A stretch of 5,813 nucleotides of DNA, from positions 1-5,813 of the forward strand of contig JAEPMM010000225.1 in assembly GCA_017643965.1 (NCBI GenBank), read 5' to 3'. Made by a program: the position numbers and the translations under genes. Positions 1-5,813 of this stretch are shown piece by piece. Within the stretch, counting starts at the first letter, position 1, and every line of letters starts with the position of its first letter. The stretch is from Marinobacter sp. (GTDB lineage Bacteria > Pseudomonadota > Gammaproteobacteria > Pseudomonadales > Oleiphilaceae). The notes under the pieces were generated by a model that saw only the letters and a program-made list of their open reading frames with translations, was not told the DNA's origin and made no database searches.

Positions 1-76
1 AGGCCCCGGGTTCGGGACGATGCTTATCGCCGAAAATGTATCACACCAGACCGGCTGGCAGAACGCCGGGATGGCT

Positions 77-104
77 TTGCGCTGTGACTACAACCAAGTA
101 AACT
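77..104 (+). promoter_or_regulatory. Candidate sigma-70 promoter for plsB (weak)
   Basis: TTGCGC (77-82) could act as a -35 box and TAAACT (99-104) as a -10 box, with a 16-nt spacer. They match the consensus at 3 of 6 and 4 of 6 positions. The -10 box ends 33 nt before the plsB ATG, and this is the most AT-rich part of the leader. This is an inference from a weak match, and the true promoter may lie left of the window. Confidence 0.25.
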
Positions 105-124
105 TAGCGCCTGTTTTGGAAACC

Positions 125-128
125 GGAG
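125..128 (+). promoter_or_regulatory. Ribosome binding site of plsB
   Basis: GGAG lies 9 nt before the ATG at 138. It supports that ATG as the start, together with the N-terminal residues MRIFQALRSL. Confidence 0.6.
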
Positions 129-137
129 CAACACCTT

Positions 138-2603
138 ATGCGAATTTTCCAGGCCCTTCGCAGCCTGATCCTCACTGTTTTCCGCAAGATTCTGTTTTTG
201 TGGGTTCGAACGGATGTCAGTGGTAACCGGCGCGAAGCACTCGGGCTCGATCCCGACACGCCTGTTTGCTATGTGTTGCAATACAGCTCCATGTCCAGCC
301 GCCTGGTCCTTGAGCAGGAGGTGCTCAGGGCCGATCTGCCCGGGGCAGAGTCCAGCCTGCCGGTCAAGAATGGCCCGGCACACTCCTTCTTTTTCCTCTA
401 CCGCCGCATTGGCGGAATGTTCCAGTCGCGGCAAACGCCGGTCCCCACCGCCCAGTTTCAGGCACTGGTGCGCTATGGCCTGGAACACCCGGAAAAGGAT
501 GTGCAGATCGTACCGGTATCGTTGTTCTGGGGCCGATCCCCGGACAAGGAGAAATCACTGGTCAAGCTGCTGCTGTCCGACACCTGGTCGGTGGCTGGCC
601 GGCTGCAGAAATTCCTGATCATCATGCTGCACGGGCGCAATACCTACGTTCAGTTCAACCAGCCACTGTCGCTCAAGCAGGTCATCGACGAGTACCGTCA
701 CAGTGAGGAGCGCGCCAACCGCAAGCTGGCGCGCATTCTGCGCACTCATTTCCGGCGTGTGCGCCAGGCGGTCCTGGGGCCGGACCTATCCCACCGGCGC
801 ACGCTGGTTGAGGGTCTGGTGCGAACCCAGGCGGTCAAGGAAGCCATCCGTGAAACCGCCCGCAAGGACGATATCCCGCCGGAAAAAGTGCGGGCCAAGG
901 CGTACAAGTACGCCGACGAAATCGCCGCCAGCATGTCCATCGTCACCATCCGCTTTCTGGAGGTGGTGCTGGCCTGGTTATGGAACCGGATCTACAACGG
1001 CATTGCCGTTAACAACATCAACGTGGCCAAGGAAGTAGCCCAGGATAACGCAGTAGTCTATGTACCGTGCCATCGCTCTCACATCGATTACCTGCTGCTG
1101 TCCTATGTGCTGTACAAGAATGGTCTGATGCCGCCGCACATCGCTGCCGGCATCAACCTGAACATGCCCGTGGTCGGGCCGATTCTGCGGCGCGGCGGGG
1201 CCTTCTTCATGCGCCGCAGCTTCAAGGACAACCCGCTCTACGCCACGGTGTTCAATGAATACATGCACGTGATGTTCACCCGCGGCTATTCGGTGGAATA
1301 CTTTGTGGAAGGTGGGCGCAGCCGCACCGGGCGCATGCTGCAGCCCCGTCCCGGCATGCTGGCCATGACCGTGCGCAGCTTCCTGCGCAATCACCGCAAG
1401 CCGATTGTGTTTGTTCCGGTCTATGTCGGCTACGAGAAGGTAATGGAAGGCCGCTCATACCTGGGCGAGCTGCGCGGCAAGAAAAAACAGAAAGAGAGTG
1501 TGTTCGGGCTGGCCAAGACCGTGCGCAAGCTGAGCAATTCCTTTGGCCGGGTGGCCGTGAACTTTGGCGAGGCCATTCCGCTGGCCGAGGTGCTGAGCGA
1601 AGTGCATCCGAGCTGGCGTGACGAAGCCTATGACGCTGAATACCGTCCGGCATGGCTGCCCGATGCCGTGGAGGCCCTGGCCCTGAGAGTGGCGTCCAAT
1701 ATCAACGCTTCGGTGGCGGTCAACCCCATCGGCATGACCGCCACCGTGCTGTTGGGTGCGGAGCGCATGGCGATGGATGAAAGTCAGCTGATCCGCCTGA
1801 TGGATCAGTACGCTGACCTGCTCAGGGCCTTCCCTTACGCCGACACGGTGACTCTGCCCGAAGGCAGTGGCAAAGACTGGGTGGCTTACTGTGAAAACAT
1901 GGGGTTGGTCTCCCGCCAGCCGCAGAAACTGGGTGACATCATCGCCTTGCAGGGCAGCAACGCCACCTTGATGACCTATTACCGGAACAACATTCAGCAC
2001 CTGTTTGCGCTGCCTTCGCTGATTGCCAGTCTGTTCGAGAACAAAAACTCGCTGCAGCGGGAGAAAATCGTGTTTCTGGCCAACGTGGCCTACCCCTATC
2101 TGCAATCTGAGCTGTTTCTCAAATACCAGCCGGACGAAGTGGAAGGCGTCGTCAATCAGTGGATTGATCTGTTGATCGAGAAAGGTCTGATCTTTGAGAG
2201 GGAGGGGCGGATCTGCCGTCCTGAGGAAGGCACCGACGCCATGTTGCGGCTGCGGGTGTTGTCGCGGTTCATCATCCAGACATTGGAGCGTTACCACATC
2301 GCCATCGGCATTCTGCGCAAGTACGGCTCGGGGCGAATCAGCGCGGCCGAACTGGAGGAACAGAGCACCCTGCTGGCCGAGCGGATGTCGATCCTGTTCG
2401 GCCTGAATGCGCCGGAATTCTTCGACAAATCCCTGTTCCGCAACTTCATTGCCAACATGCAGAAAAACGGCGTCATCACGACCGACGACGACGGCCTGCT
2501 GTGCTATACCGAGGGCCTGAATGAGGTGGCGGAGGATGCCCGCCTGGTGCTCAGTGTGGAAAAACGCCAGGCCATCCAGCAGGTCACCATGCTCGGCGCC
2601 TGA
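138..2603 (+). CDS. plsB: Glycerol-3-phosphate 1-O-acyltransferase PlsB
   Basis: This enzyme transfers a fatty acyl group from acyl-CoA or acyl-ACP to the sn-1 position of glycerol 3-phosphate, giving lysophosphatidate. It is the first committed step of phospholipid synthesis and acts at the inner face of the cytoplasmic membrane. The four acyltransferase blocks are visible in order: HX4D with H312 and D317 (HRSHID), the GAFFMRRS block at about 354-361 with R359/R360, FVEGGRSRTG at 389-398 with E391 and G392, and VPVYVGYE at about 426-433 with P427. Each sits about six residues later than in E. coli PlsB, as I recall that protein. The length, 821 residues against about 807 in E. coli, is that of the full protein with its long N- and C-terminal regions, not the short PlsC or PlsY types. 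The ATG has a GGAG at good spacing. The gene stands alone on the plus strand and its TGA abuts the rsmJ stop codon. No catalytic residue is missing. The family call is very secure. Confidence 0.97.
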   Translation: MRIFQALRSLILTVFRKILFLWVRTDVSGNRREALGLDPDTPVCYVLQYSSMSSRLVLEQEVLRADLPGAESSLPVKNGPAHSFFFLYRRIGGMFQSRQTPVPTAQFQALVRYGLEHPEKDVQIVPVSLFWGRSPDKEKSLVKLLLSDTWSVAGRLQKFLIIMLHGRNTYVQFNQPLSLKQVIDEYRHSEERANRKLARILRTHFRRVRQAVLGPDLSHRRTLVEGLVRTQAVKEAIRETARKDDIPPEKVRAKAYKYADEIAASMSIVTIRFLEVVLAWLWNRIYNGIAVNNINVAKEVAQDNAVVYVPCHRSHIDYLLLSYVLYKNGLMPPHIAAGINLNMPVVGPILRRGGAFFMRRSFKDNPLYATVFNEYMHVMFTRGYSVEYFVEGGRSRTGRMLQPRPGMLAMTVRSFLRNHRKPIVFVPVYVGYEKVMEGRSYLGELRGKKKQKESVFGLAKTVRKLSNSFGRVAVNFGEAIPLAEVLSEVHPSWRDEAYDAEYRPAWLPDAVEALALRVASNINASVAVNPIGMTATVLLGAERMAMDESQLIRLMDQYADLLRAFPYADTVTLPEGSGKDWVAYCENMGLVSRQPQKLGDIIALQGSNATLMTYYRNNIQHLFALPSLIASLFENKNSLQREKIVFLANVAYPYLQSELFLKYQPDEVEGVVNQWIDLLIEKGLIFEREGRICRPEEGTDAMLRLRVLSRFIIQTLERYHIAIGILRKYGSGRISAAELEEQSTLLAERMSILFGLNAPEFFDKSLFRNFIANMQKNGVITTDDDGLLCYTEGLNEVAEDARLVLSVEKRQAIQQVTMLGA

Positions 2604-2620
2604 TCAGCTGGCGCCGGGCA
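2590..2620. terminator. Stem-loop at the plsB/rsmJ convergent ends, possible bidirectional terminator
   Basis: An 11-bp stem forms between 2590-2600 and 2610-2620 with a 9-nt loop (2601-2609). All pairs are Watson-Crick except T2593-G2617, which is a G-U wobble in the plus-strand RNA and an A-C mismatch in the minus-strand RNA. The loop holds both stop codons, TGA at 2601-2603 for plsB and its mirror at 2604-2606 for rsmJ. Neither side is followed by a T-run, so it is not a classical intrinsic terminator. It could instead protect 3' ends, be a partial terminator, or reflect GC-rich coding sequence (GGCGCC twice). The structure is seen in the sequence, and its role is inferred. Confidence 0.4.
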
Positions 2621-3422
2621 AGGCCCTTACCGGATAGAGGTCATAGCGGCTGCTTTTGCCCTCAATGCGGGTGGCCGGCTCCGGGCCTGCGATGGCCGCT
2701 GCCTTACGGGGCCGCTTGACCACCACACGATAGGTGACCGCCCTCAGGGCCGCCGCCAGCAGTGCTTCGGCGTCATCGTCGTCGCCAACGACGGCGCGAA
2801 ACACCTGCATTTCCTTTTTCACCAGCGCCGATTTGTCCCGATGCGGAAACATCGGGTCCAGGTAGACGATGTCCGCAGCGCCCTCCGGTGCCTGCGACAA
2901 CCAGTCAACACTGCTGCCCTCTTGCAGGGTCATGCGCGCGATGATCGGCGCCACCTCGGTATTCAGCGCCGCCCGTGCCAGCCCGTCGGCCAGCAACGCA
3001 TGAATAAACGGATTCCGCTCAAACAGCGTGACCCGACATCCCAGTCCGGCAAGCACAAACGCGTCCTGCCCGAGGCCGGCGGTGGCATCCACTACGTGCA
3101 GGGGCGCGCGAGTCTTCTGCAGGCCGATGGCCTTGGCCACCAGTTGCCCTGTGCCGCCGCCATGCTCGCGGCGATAACCCGCCTTACCGGACACGAATTC
3201 CGCTCTCACCGGCCCCGGCGCACCCTTGCCGGTCATCTGCAGGCACAGGCCCCGCTCATCGGACAGCAGCAGCACGGCGAAGTCAGCCACTTGCCGGGGT
3301 TTCACAACACCGAGAAAGGGGACCGCGAGGCTATCCGCCAGCGCGCGCGCCTCGGCGGCATTGCCCAGAGGGCTGCAGGCCACAGCAACAGAGGTTTTGA
3401 CAGGTTCGGGATCAGACAACAT
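2604..3422 (-). CDS. rsmJ: 16S rRNA (guanine(1516)-N(2))-methyltransferase RsmJ
   Basis: RsmJ (formerly YhiQ) uses S-adenosylmethionine to methylate N2 of G1516 in 16S rRNA, in the cytoplasm during small-subunit maturation. The protein has 272 residues against about 250 in E. coli. A class I methyltransferase core is visible: SAM-binding motif I VVDATAGLGQDAF (110-122), an acidic residue closing strand 2 (E135 in LFERNP), and the family signature YLDPMFPHRDKSALVKKEM from residue 187. The N-terminal half holds a GGGTGQLVAKAIG segment (88-100) typical of the family, and the C-terminal part has VVVKRPR and SRYDLYP. The chosen ATG gives about ten residues more at the N terminus than E. coli RsmJ. 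I keep it because it overlaps the upstream stop as TGATG, although no Shine-Dalgarno sequence precedes it. It is the last gene of a minus-strand run and converges on plsB. Confidence 0.95.
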   Translation of the reverse strand: MLSDPEPVKTSVAVACSPLGNAAEARALADSLAVPFLGVVKPRQVADFAVLLLSDERGLCLQMTGKGAPGPVRAEFVSGKAGYRREHGGGTGQLVAKAIGLQKTRAPLHVVDATAGLGQDAFVLAGLGCRVTLFERNPFIHALLADGLARAALNTEVAPIIARMTLQEGSSVDWLSQAPEGAADIVYLDPMFPHRDKSALVKKEMQVFRAVVGDDDDAEALLAAALRAVTYRVVVKRPRKAAAIAGPEPATRIEGKSSRYDLYPVRALPGAS

Positions 3423-3424
3423 CA
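3420..3424 (-). promoter_or_regulatory. TGATG stop/start overlap (translational coupling signal)
   Basis: On the minus strand the TGA of the small upstream gene (3424-3422) shares its A with the ATG of rsmJ (3422-3420). No purine-rich Shine-Dalgarno sequence is visible in the roughly 15 nt before this ATG. The arrangement suggests that rsmJ translation depends on re-initiation by ribosomes finishing the upstream gene. The overlap is directly seen, and the coupling is inferred. Confidence 0.55.
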
Positions 3425-3778
3425 GACCAGTATATCAATACCGGCCAGACTGTTTTCGCCGGACTCACCGCGGGTGGCAATATCTGCGAAGGTCGACAGC
3501 GCCCGGGACGTGGCCAGGGGGAGTTCGTCTGCGCGGAAGCGCTCCAGACGAGCGTCTTCGGCAGCACGGCGGGCCTCCACGCGACGCTCCAGGCTTTCGG
3601 TGTCAAGGCGGGGCGCAGCGGTTTCGCCACGACCGTCGGCCAGATCTCTGCGCACGCCGTCGATGTTTTTCTCCGGCGCAGAGGCCGGGGCGCGGGCCAC
3701 ATCACTGCGCTCCCTGACCGGGCTGTTATTACCGGTCTGGAAGGCAACGTTGTTGTTCGGATTGATACCACCGATCAT
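3422..3778 (-). CDS. Small charged protein of unknown function, coupled to rsmJ
   Basis: I do not recognise this 118-residue protein. It has no signal peptide, membrane segment, cysteine or histidine. Residues 1-57 look disordered: an Asn/Gly-rich start (MIGGINPNNN) leads into a Pro/Ala/Arg/Asp-rich linker. Residues 60-83 form a probable amphipathic helix or short coiled coil dense in Arg and Glu (ESLERRVEARRAAEDARLERF). The end, ALSTFADIATRGESGENSLAGIDILV in sense, is split here as a helix from about 92 to 102 followed by a hydrophobic tail SLAGIDILV (110-118). Short proteins with a similar 'G-[IV]-D-hydrophobic' tail occur in Pseudomonas as I recall, but I cannot name a family. Codon choice looks native, with mostly G or C at third positions. 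The overlapping minus-strand frame at 3412-3771 is Trp/Pro-rich and unconvincing. The start has a poor Shine-Dalgarno sequence. The gene follows uppP after 85 bp and overlaps rsmJ by 1 nt, which supports it being real. Confidence 0.72.
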   Translation of the reverse strand: MIGGINPNNNVAFQTGNNSPVRERSDVARAPASAPEKNIDGVRRDLADGRGETAAPRLDTESLERRVEARRAAEDARLERFRADELPLATSRALSTFADIATRGESGENSLAGIDILV

Positions 3779-3832
3779 GGATTAAAACCGGAAAGAATGA
3801 GGGTTATCGAGTATGGAACAACCTCGCCAGGA

Positions 3833-3862
3833 TTTAAAGCCTGCCGCACAGTTCTTAACCAA
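3833..3862 (-). promoter_or_regulatory. Candidate internal promoter upstream of the small gene and rsmJ (weak)
   Basis: Reading the minus strand, TTGGTT (3862-3857) could be a -35 box and TTTAAA (3838-3833) a -10 box, with an 18-nt spacer. The 85-bp gap between uppP and the small gene is the widest on this strand and is AT-richer than its surroundings, which makes a separate promoter plausible. The match is weak. No clear terminator for uppP is visible in the same gap: only a 4-bp CAGG/CCTG stem with no T-run. Confidence 0.22.
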
Positions 3863-3863
3863 T

Positions 3864-4661
3864 CTACCACAACATGATAAGCAGCAGCACACCTAACAGC
3901 AGGCGATAAATCACGAACGGCATCATCCCCAGACGCTCAAGAAACTTGAGAAACAGATGGATACACACCACCGCACTGATAAACGACACCAGCGTACCCA
4001 GCAGGATCGCGGTCCAGTCAGTTGCACCACCCTGCTCGGACAATTCCAGGGTTTTCAGCAGGCCCGCCGCCAGAATCAGTGGAATGGACAACAGAAAGGA
4101 AAAACGGGCCGCCGCTTCCCGCTTCAGCCCCAGGAACAGCGCGGCGGTGATGGTGATGCCGGAGCGGGAGGTTCCCGGAATCAGAGCCAGTGCTTGGGCC
4201 AGGCCCACCACGATGGCATCTTTCATGGTCAGTGCCGGCAAATCGCGGGTCTGACGGCCCACGGCGTCGGACCACCACAGAACCAGACCGAAACCCATGG
4301 TCGATGCGGCAATCACCAGCCCCGAGCGTAGCTCGGTTTCGATAAAGTCGTTCAACACCAGGCCCGCCAGCCCCGCGGGAATGGTACCGGCGATCACCGC
4401 CCAGGCCAGTCCGCTGTCGTCACCGACGCGACCCCGAACCGTGTCGCTGCACCAGGCCAGGGTCAGGCGATAGACTTCCCGGCGAAAATACCACATGACC
4501 GCGGTCAGTGTACCCACGTGCACGGCCACATCGAACGCCAACCCCTGGTCGGGCCAACCGAGCACCTGTGACGGCAGAATGAGATGGGCAGAACTGCTGA
4601 TCGGCAGGAATTCCGTCAGCCCCTGGACCACGGCCAGAGCAATGATATGCCACAGTTCCAT
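3864..4661 (-). CDS. uppP: Undecaprenyl-diphosphatase UppP (BacA)
   Basis: UppP removes the outer phosphate from undecaprenyl pyrophosphate at the cytoplasmic membrane. It regenerates the lipid carrier for peptidoglycan and other surface polymers, and overexpression of family members gives bacitracin resistance. Both family motifs are present: the (E/Q)XXXE block as Q13-GLT-E17 followed by FLPISSSAHL with S23 and H26, and PGTSRSG at 162-168 with the catalytic-type R166. The protein is very hydrophobic, with several membrane helices, for example about 36-60, 80-104, 108-130, 178-200, 210-232 and 242-263. At 265 residues it has the family's usual length. I chose the ATG at 4661 over an in-frame TTG two codons upstream (4667), because GGAA at 4674-4671 is 9 nt from the ATG but only 3 nt from the TTG. 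It follows tsaB by 33 bp on the same strand and is probably cotranscribed with it. The function is secure, and the start is likely. Confidence 0.95.
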   Translation of the reverse strand: MELWHIIALAVVQGLTEFLPISSSAHLILPSQVLGWPDQGLAFDVAVHVGTLTAVMWYFRREVYRLTLAWCSDTVRGRVGDDSGLAWAVIAGTIPAGLAGLVLNDFIETELRSGLVIAASTMGFGLVLWWSDAVGRQTRDLPALTMKDAIVVGLAQALALIPGTSRSGITITAALFLGLKREAAARFSFLLSIPLILAAGLLKTLELSEQGGATDWTAILLGTLVSFISAVVCIHLFLKFLERLGMMPFVIYRLLLGVLLLIMLW

Positions 4662-4670
4662 CGGCAAGAT

Positions 4671-4674
4671 TTCC
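4671..4674 (-). promoter_or_regulatory. Ribosome binding site that decides the uppP start
   Basis: GGAA on the minus strand lies 9 nt before ATG 4661 and only 3 nt before TTG 4667. This favours the ATG and the N terminus MELWHIIALAVVQG, which matches how the family usually begins. Confidence 0.5.
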
Positions 4675-4694
4675 GCAAAGGAGTGAGGGTTTGA

Positions 4695-5390
4695 TCAGCG
4701 ACCGGGAAGCTTTTTCCAGGTCACCTCGTCCCGGATATAGACCGGCTGAGCCTGGGCCGCGGACACTCCGCCACCGTTCGCCAGCGCATCGCTGGCCAGG
4801 CGGGCCACGCAGCTGGCGCGGGGCACCAGCGCGTCATCCACCGCCACGGCGGCAGACACAACAGCTGACGGCATCTGATCCTTCAGGCGCCAGCCCTGTC
4901 CGACTCCGGCCCAGCGGCCGGAGACCGGCGGCAGGCTGACAGCCTCGGGCGCGCACACCTGTTCAGCGCCCAGCAACCTCGGGCGGCCGCCCCGAGCCTC
5001 AAAGCAGCCCCAATAAACTTCGCCCATGCGCGCATCGAAAGCCACGGCAACACCGTCGCCGTCGTTTACGTCCAGCGTATCCATTGCCCCGAGCGCAACG
5101 GTCGCCAGCGAGGACACTGGCAGAACCGGAAGATCCAGCCCCCACGCCAGGCCCTGCACCACGCCCGTGGCAATCCGCAGCCCAGTGAACGAACCGGGGC
5201 CGCAGGCAAACGCCAGCGCATCCAGGTCTGCCGGCACCAGATCCTGTTCGCTCAGCAGCTCACGAATCATTGGCATCAACAGCCGGGTATGGCCTCGCGG
5301 CGCCAGATCAAAGCGTTCAGACACACGGCCGTCGACCAGCAGTGCTGCCGAACAGCCTTCCGAAGAGGTATCCAGGGCCAGTAACTTCAC
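4695..5390 (-). CDS. tsaB: tRNA t6A37 threonylcarbamoyladenosine synthesis protein TsaB
   Basis: TsaB (YeaZ) is the non-catalytic ASKHA-fold partner that binds TsaD and, with TsaE, transfers the threonylcarbamoyl group made by TsaC to A37 of ANN-decoding tRNAs in the cytoplasm. The protein has 231 residues, the same length as E. coli TsaB. It begins with the fold's first phosphate-loop-like segment (MKLLALDTSSEG) and has H34 in RGHTRLLMP. The strongly conserved CGPGSFTGLRIATG is at 63-76, followed by FDARMGEVYW (118-127) and the C-terminal PVYIRDEVTWKKLPGR. It lacks the metal-binding HxxxH of TsaD, as expected. The start codon is GTG at 5390. An in-frame TGA lies upstream with no ATG between, and the nearest GAGG is about 14 nt away, so initiation may be weak or coupled to adk, whose stop is 47 bp upstream. 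Confidence 0.96.
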   Translation of the reverse strand: MKLLALDTSSEGCSAALLVDGRVSERFDLAPRGHTRLLMPMIRELLSEQDLVPADLDALAFACGPGSFTGLRIATGVVQGLAWGLDLPVLPVSSLATVALGAMDTLDVNDGDGVAVAFDARMGEVYWGCFEARGGRPRLLGAEQVCAPEAVSLPPVSGRWAGVGQGWRLKDQMPSAVVSAAVAVDDALVPRASCVARLASDALANGGGVSAAQAQPVYIRDEVTWKKLPGR

Positions 5391-5437
5391 GGATGCTGCG
5401 GTTGCCTCACGCTGACGGGTTCAGAACGGTCGAACCG

Positions 5438-5813
5438 TTACTTCAGTTTCTGAAGGATCTGATCGCGGATCGAGTCCAGGCTGCCCACACCTTCCACCCG
5501 CACATATTTCGGCGCGGCGGTTGCGTCACGGGAGGCCCAGTCCTGGTAGTAGCCGATCAGCGGCGCAGTTTGTTCGTGGTAGATTTTCAGGCGCTTGCGT
5601 ACGGTTTCTTCCTTGTCGTCTTCACGCTGAACCAGCGCTTCACCGGTTTCATCGTCCTTGCCTTCCGCCTTGGGGGGATCGAATTTCACGTGATAGATGC
5701 GGCCACTGCCTTCGTGAACGCGACGACCGGACAGACGGCTGACAATTTCTTCGTCGTCCACCGCGATTTCGACCACGTAATCAATCACGATACCCTGGTC
5801 TTTCAGTGCTTCC
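5438..5813 (-). CDS. adk: Adenylate kinase Adk, C-terminal part (5' end beyond the window)
   Basis: Adenylate kinase interconverts ATP plus AMP and two ADP in the cytoplasm. Only the last 124 complete codons are here. The fragment starts at EALKDQGIVIDYVVE, which lines up with roughly residue 95 of the usual 214-218, so the Walker A loop and AMP-binding region lie to the right of the window. The reading frame is open to the edge, and the GTG at 5788 is an internal valine codon, not the start. Visible features are the GRRVHEGSGRIYHVKFDPPK opening of the LID domain, EGKDDETGE, the arginine-bearing REDDKEETVRKRL (counterparts of E. coli R156 and R167), and YHEQTAPLIGYY. The LID has no zinc-binding cysteines, which is the Gram-negative type. 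It is followed after 47 bp by tsaB on the same strand. Confidence 0.96.
   Translation of the reverse strand, partial: EALKDQGIVIDYVVEIAVDDEEIVSRLSGRRVHEGSGRIYHVKFDPPKAEGKDDETGEALVQREDDKEETVRKRLKIYHEQTAPLIGYYQDWASRDATAAPKYVRVEGVGSLDSIRDQILQKLK

Larger units (their letters stand above)
1..137. other. Non-coding leader upstream of plsB
   Basis: I see no convincing gene in this stretch. Open frames that cross it run into plsB in another frame or are antisense to it. It holds a weak candidate plsB promoter, the plsB ribosome binding site, and a short inverted repeat, CCGGC (51-55) and GCCGG (65-69), with a 9-nt spacer. The 5-bp repeat is too short to call an operator in DNA of this GC content. 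What lies further left is outside the window. Confidence 0.5.

Noticed and set aside
1455..2297. Minus-strand open frame of 280 codons inside plsB
   Set aside because: It is rich in His and Gln, a typical antisense shadow, and it lies wholly within the strongly supported PlsB coding region.
3412..3771. Alternative minus-strand frame of 119 codons overlapping the small gene
   Set aside because: It is rich in Trp, Pro, Thr and Arg, has no plausible fold, and would run into rsmJ. The 3422-3778 frame has better codon use and ends exactly at the rsmJ start.
2841..3785. Long plus-strand open frame (314 codons) antisense to rsmJ and the small gene
   Set aside because: Its composition (rich in Arg, Gln, His and Ser) and lack of any recognisable domain fit a shadow frame in GC-rich DNA. 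The opposite strand encodes a clear RsmJ.
4662..4667. TTG start for uppP two codons upstream of the ATG
   Set aside because: The GGAA ribosome binding site would be only 3 nt from the TTG, against 9 nt from the ATG. Family members usually begin at the position matching the ATG.
4692..4697. TGATCA at the tsaB stop, identical to the palindrome at the plsB/rsmJ stops
   Set aside because: The same hexamer also occurs inside plsB (about 615-620), and here there is no convergent gene. A TGA followed by TCA is probably chance.
5415..5438. Possible terminator between adk and tsaB
   Set aside because: The stem (5432-5438 with 5415-5422) has a bulge and is short, no T-run follows on the minus strand, and the close spacing favours cotranscription.
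5786..5788. GTG at 5788 as the start of a small 116-residue protein
   Set aside because: The frame stays open to the window edge and upstream codons match adenylate kinase (EALKDQGI), so this GTG is an internal valine.

Overview
The window looks like ordinary chromosomal DNA from a GC-rich gammaproteobacterium. Protein style and gene content best fit a marine group such as Marinobacter or its relatives. This lineage call rests on the look of PlsB, RsmJ, TsaB and the Gram-negative, non-zinc type of adenylate kinase, and no search was run. I see no transposase, integrase, phage gene, CRISPR array, tRNA or rRNA.

Layout: a short non-coding leader (1-137) precedes a complete plus-strand plsB (138-2603). 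Everything to its right is on the minus strand. Read in transcription order from the right edge, the genes are adk (3' part only), tsaB, uppP, a 118-residue unrecognised protein, and rsmJ. Spacings are 47 bp, 33 bp and 85 bp, then a 1-nt stop/start overlap, so at least the first three and the last two probably form transcription units. plsB and rsmJ converge with no spacer: their stop codons lie side by side inside a palindromic TGATCA that forms part of the loop of an 11-bp stem-loop.

The recognised genes are housekeeping functions tied to growth and envelope building. Adk balances adenine nucleotides, TsaB supports tRNA t6A37 synthesis, UppP recycles the undecaprenyl carrier for peptidoglycan, RsmJ methylates 16S rRNA, and PlsB starts phospholipid synthesis. 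From memory, adk, tsaB, rsmJ and plsB also lie near one another in Pseudomonas, so this looks like a conserved neighbourhood rather than an island.

I do not find convincing evidence of a new biological system. The items most worth a second look are the small unknown protein translationally coupled to rsmJ and the shared stop-codon hairpin between plsB and rsmJ.
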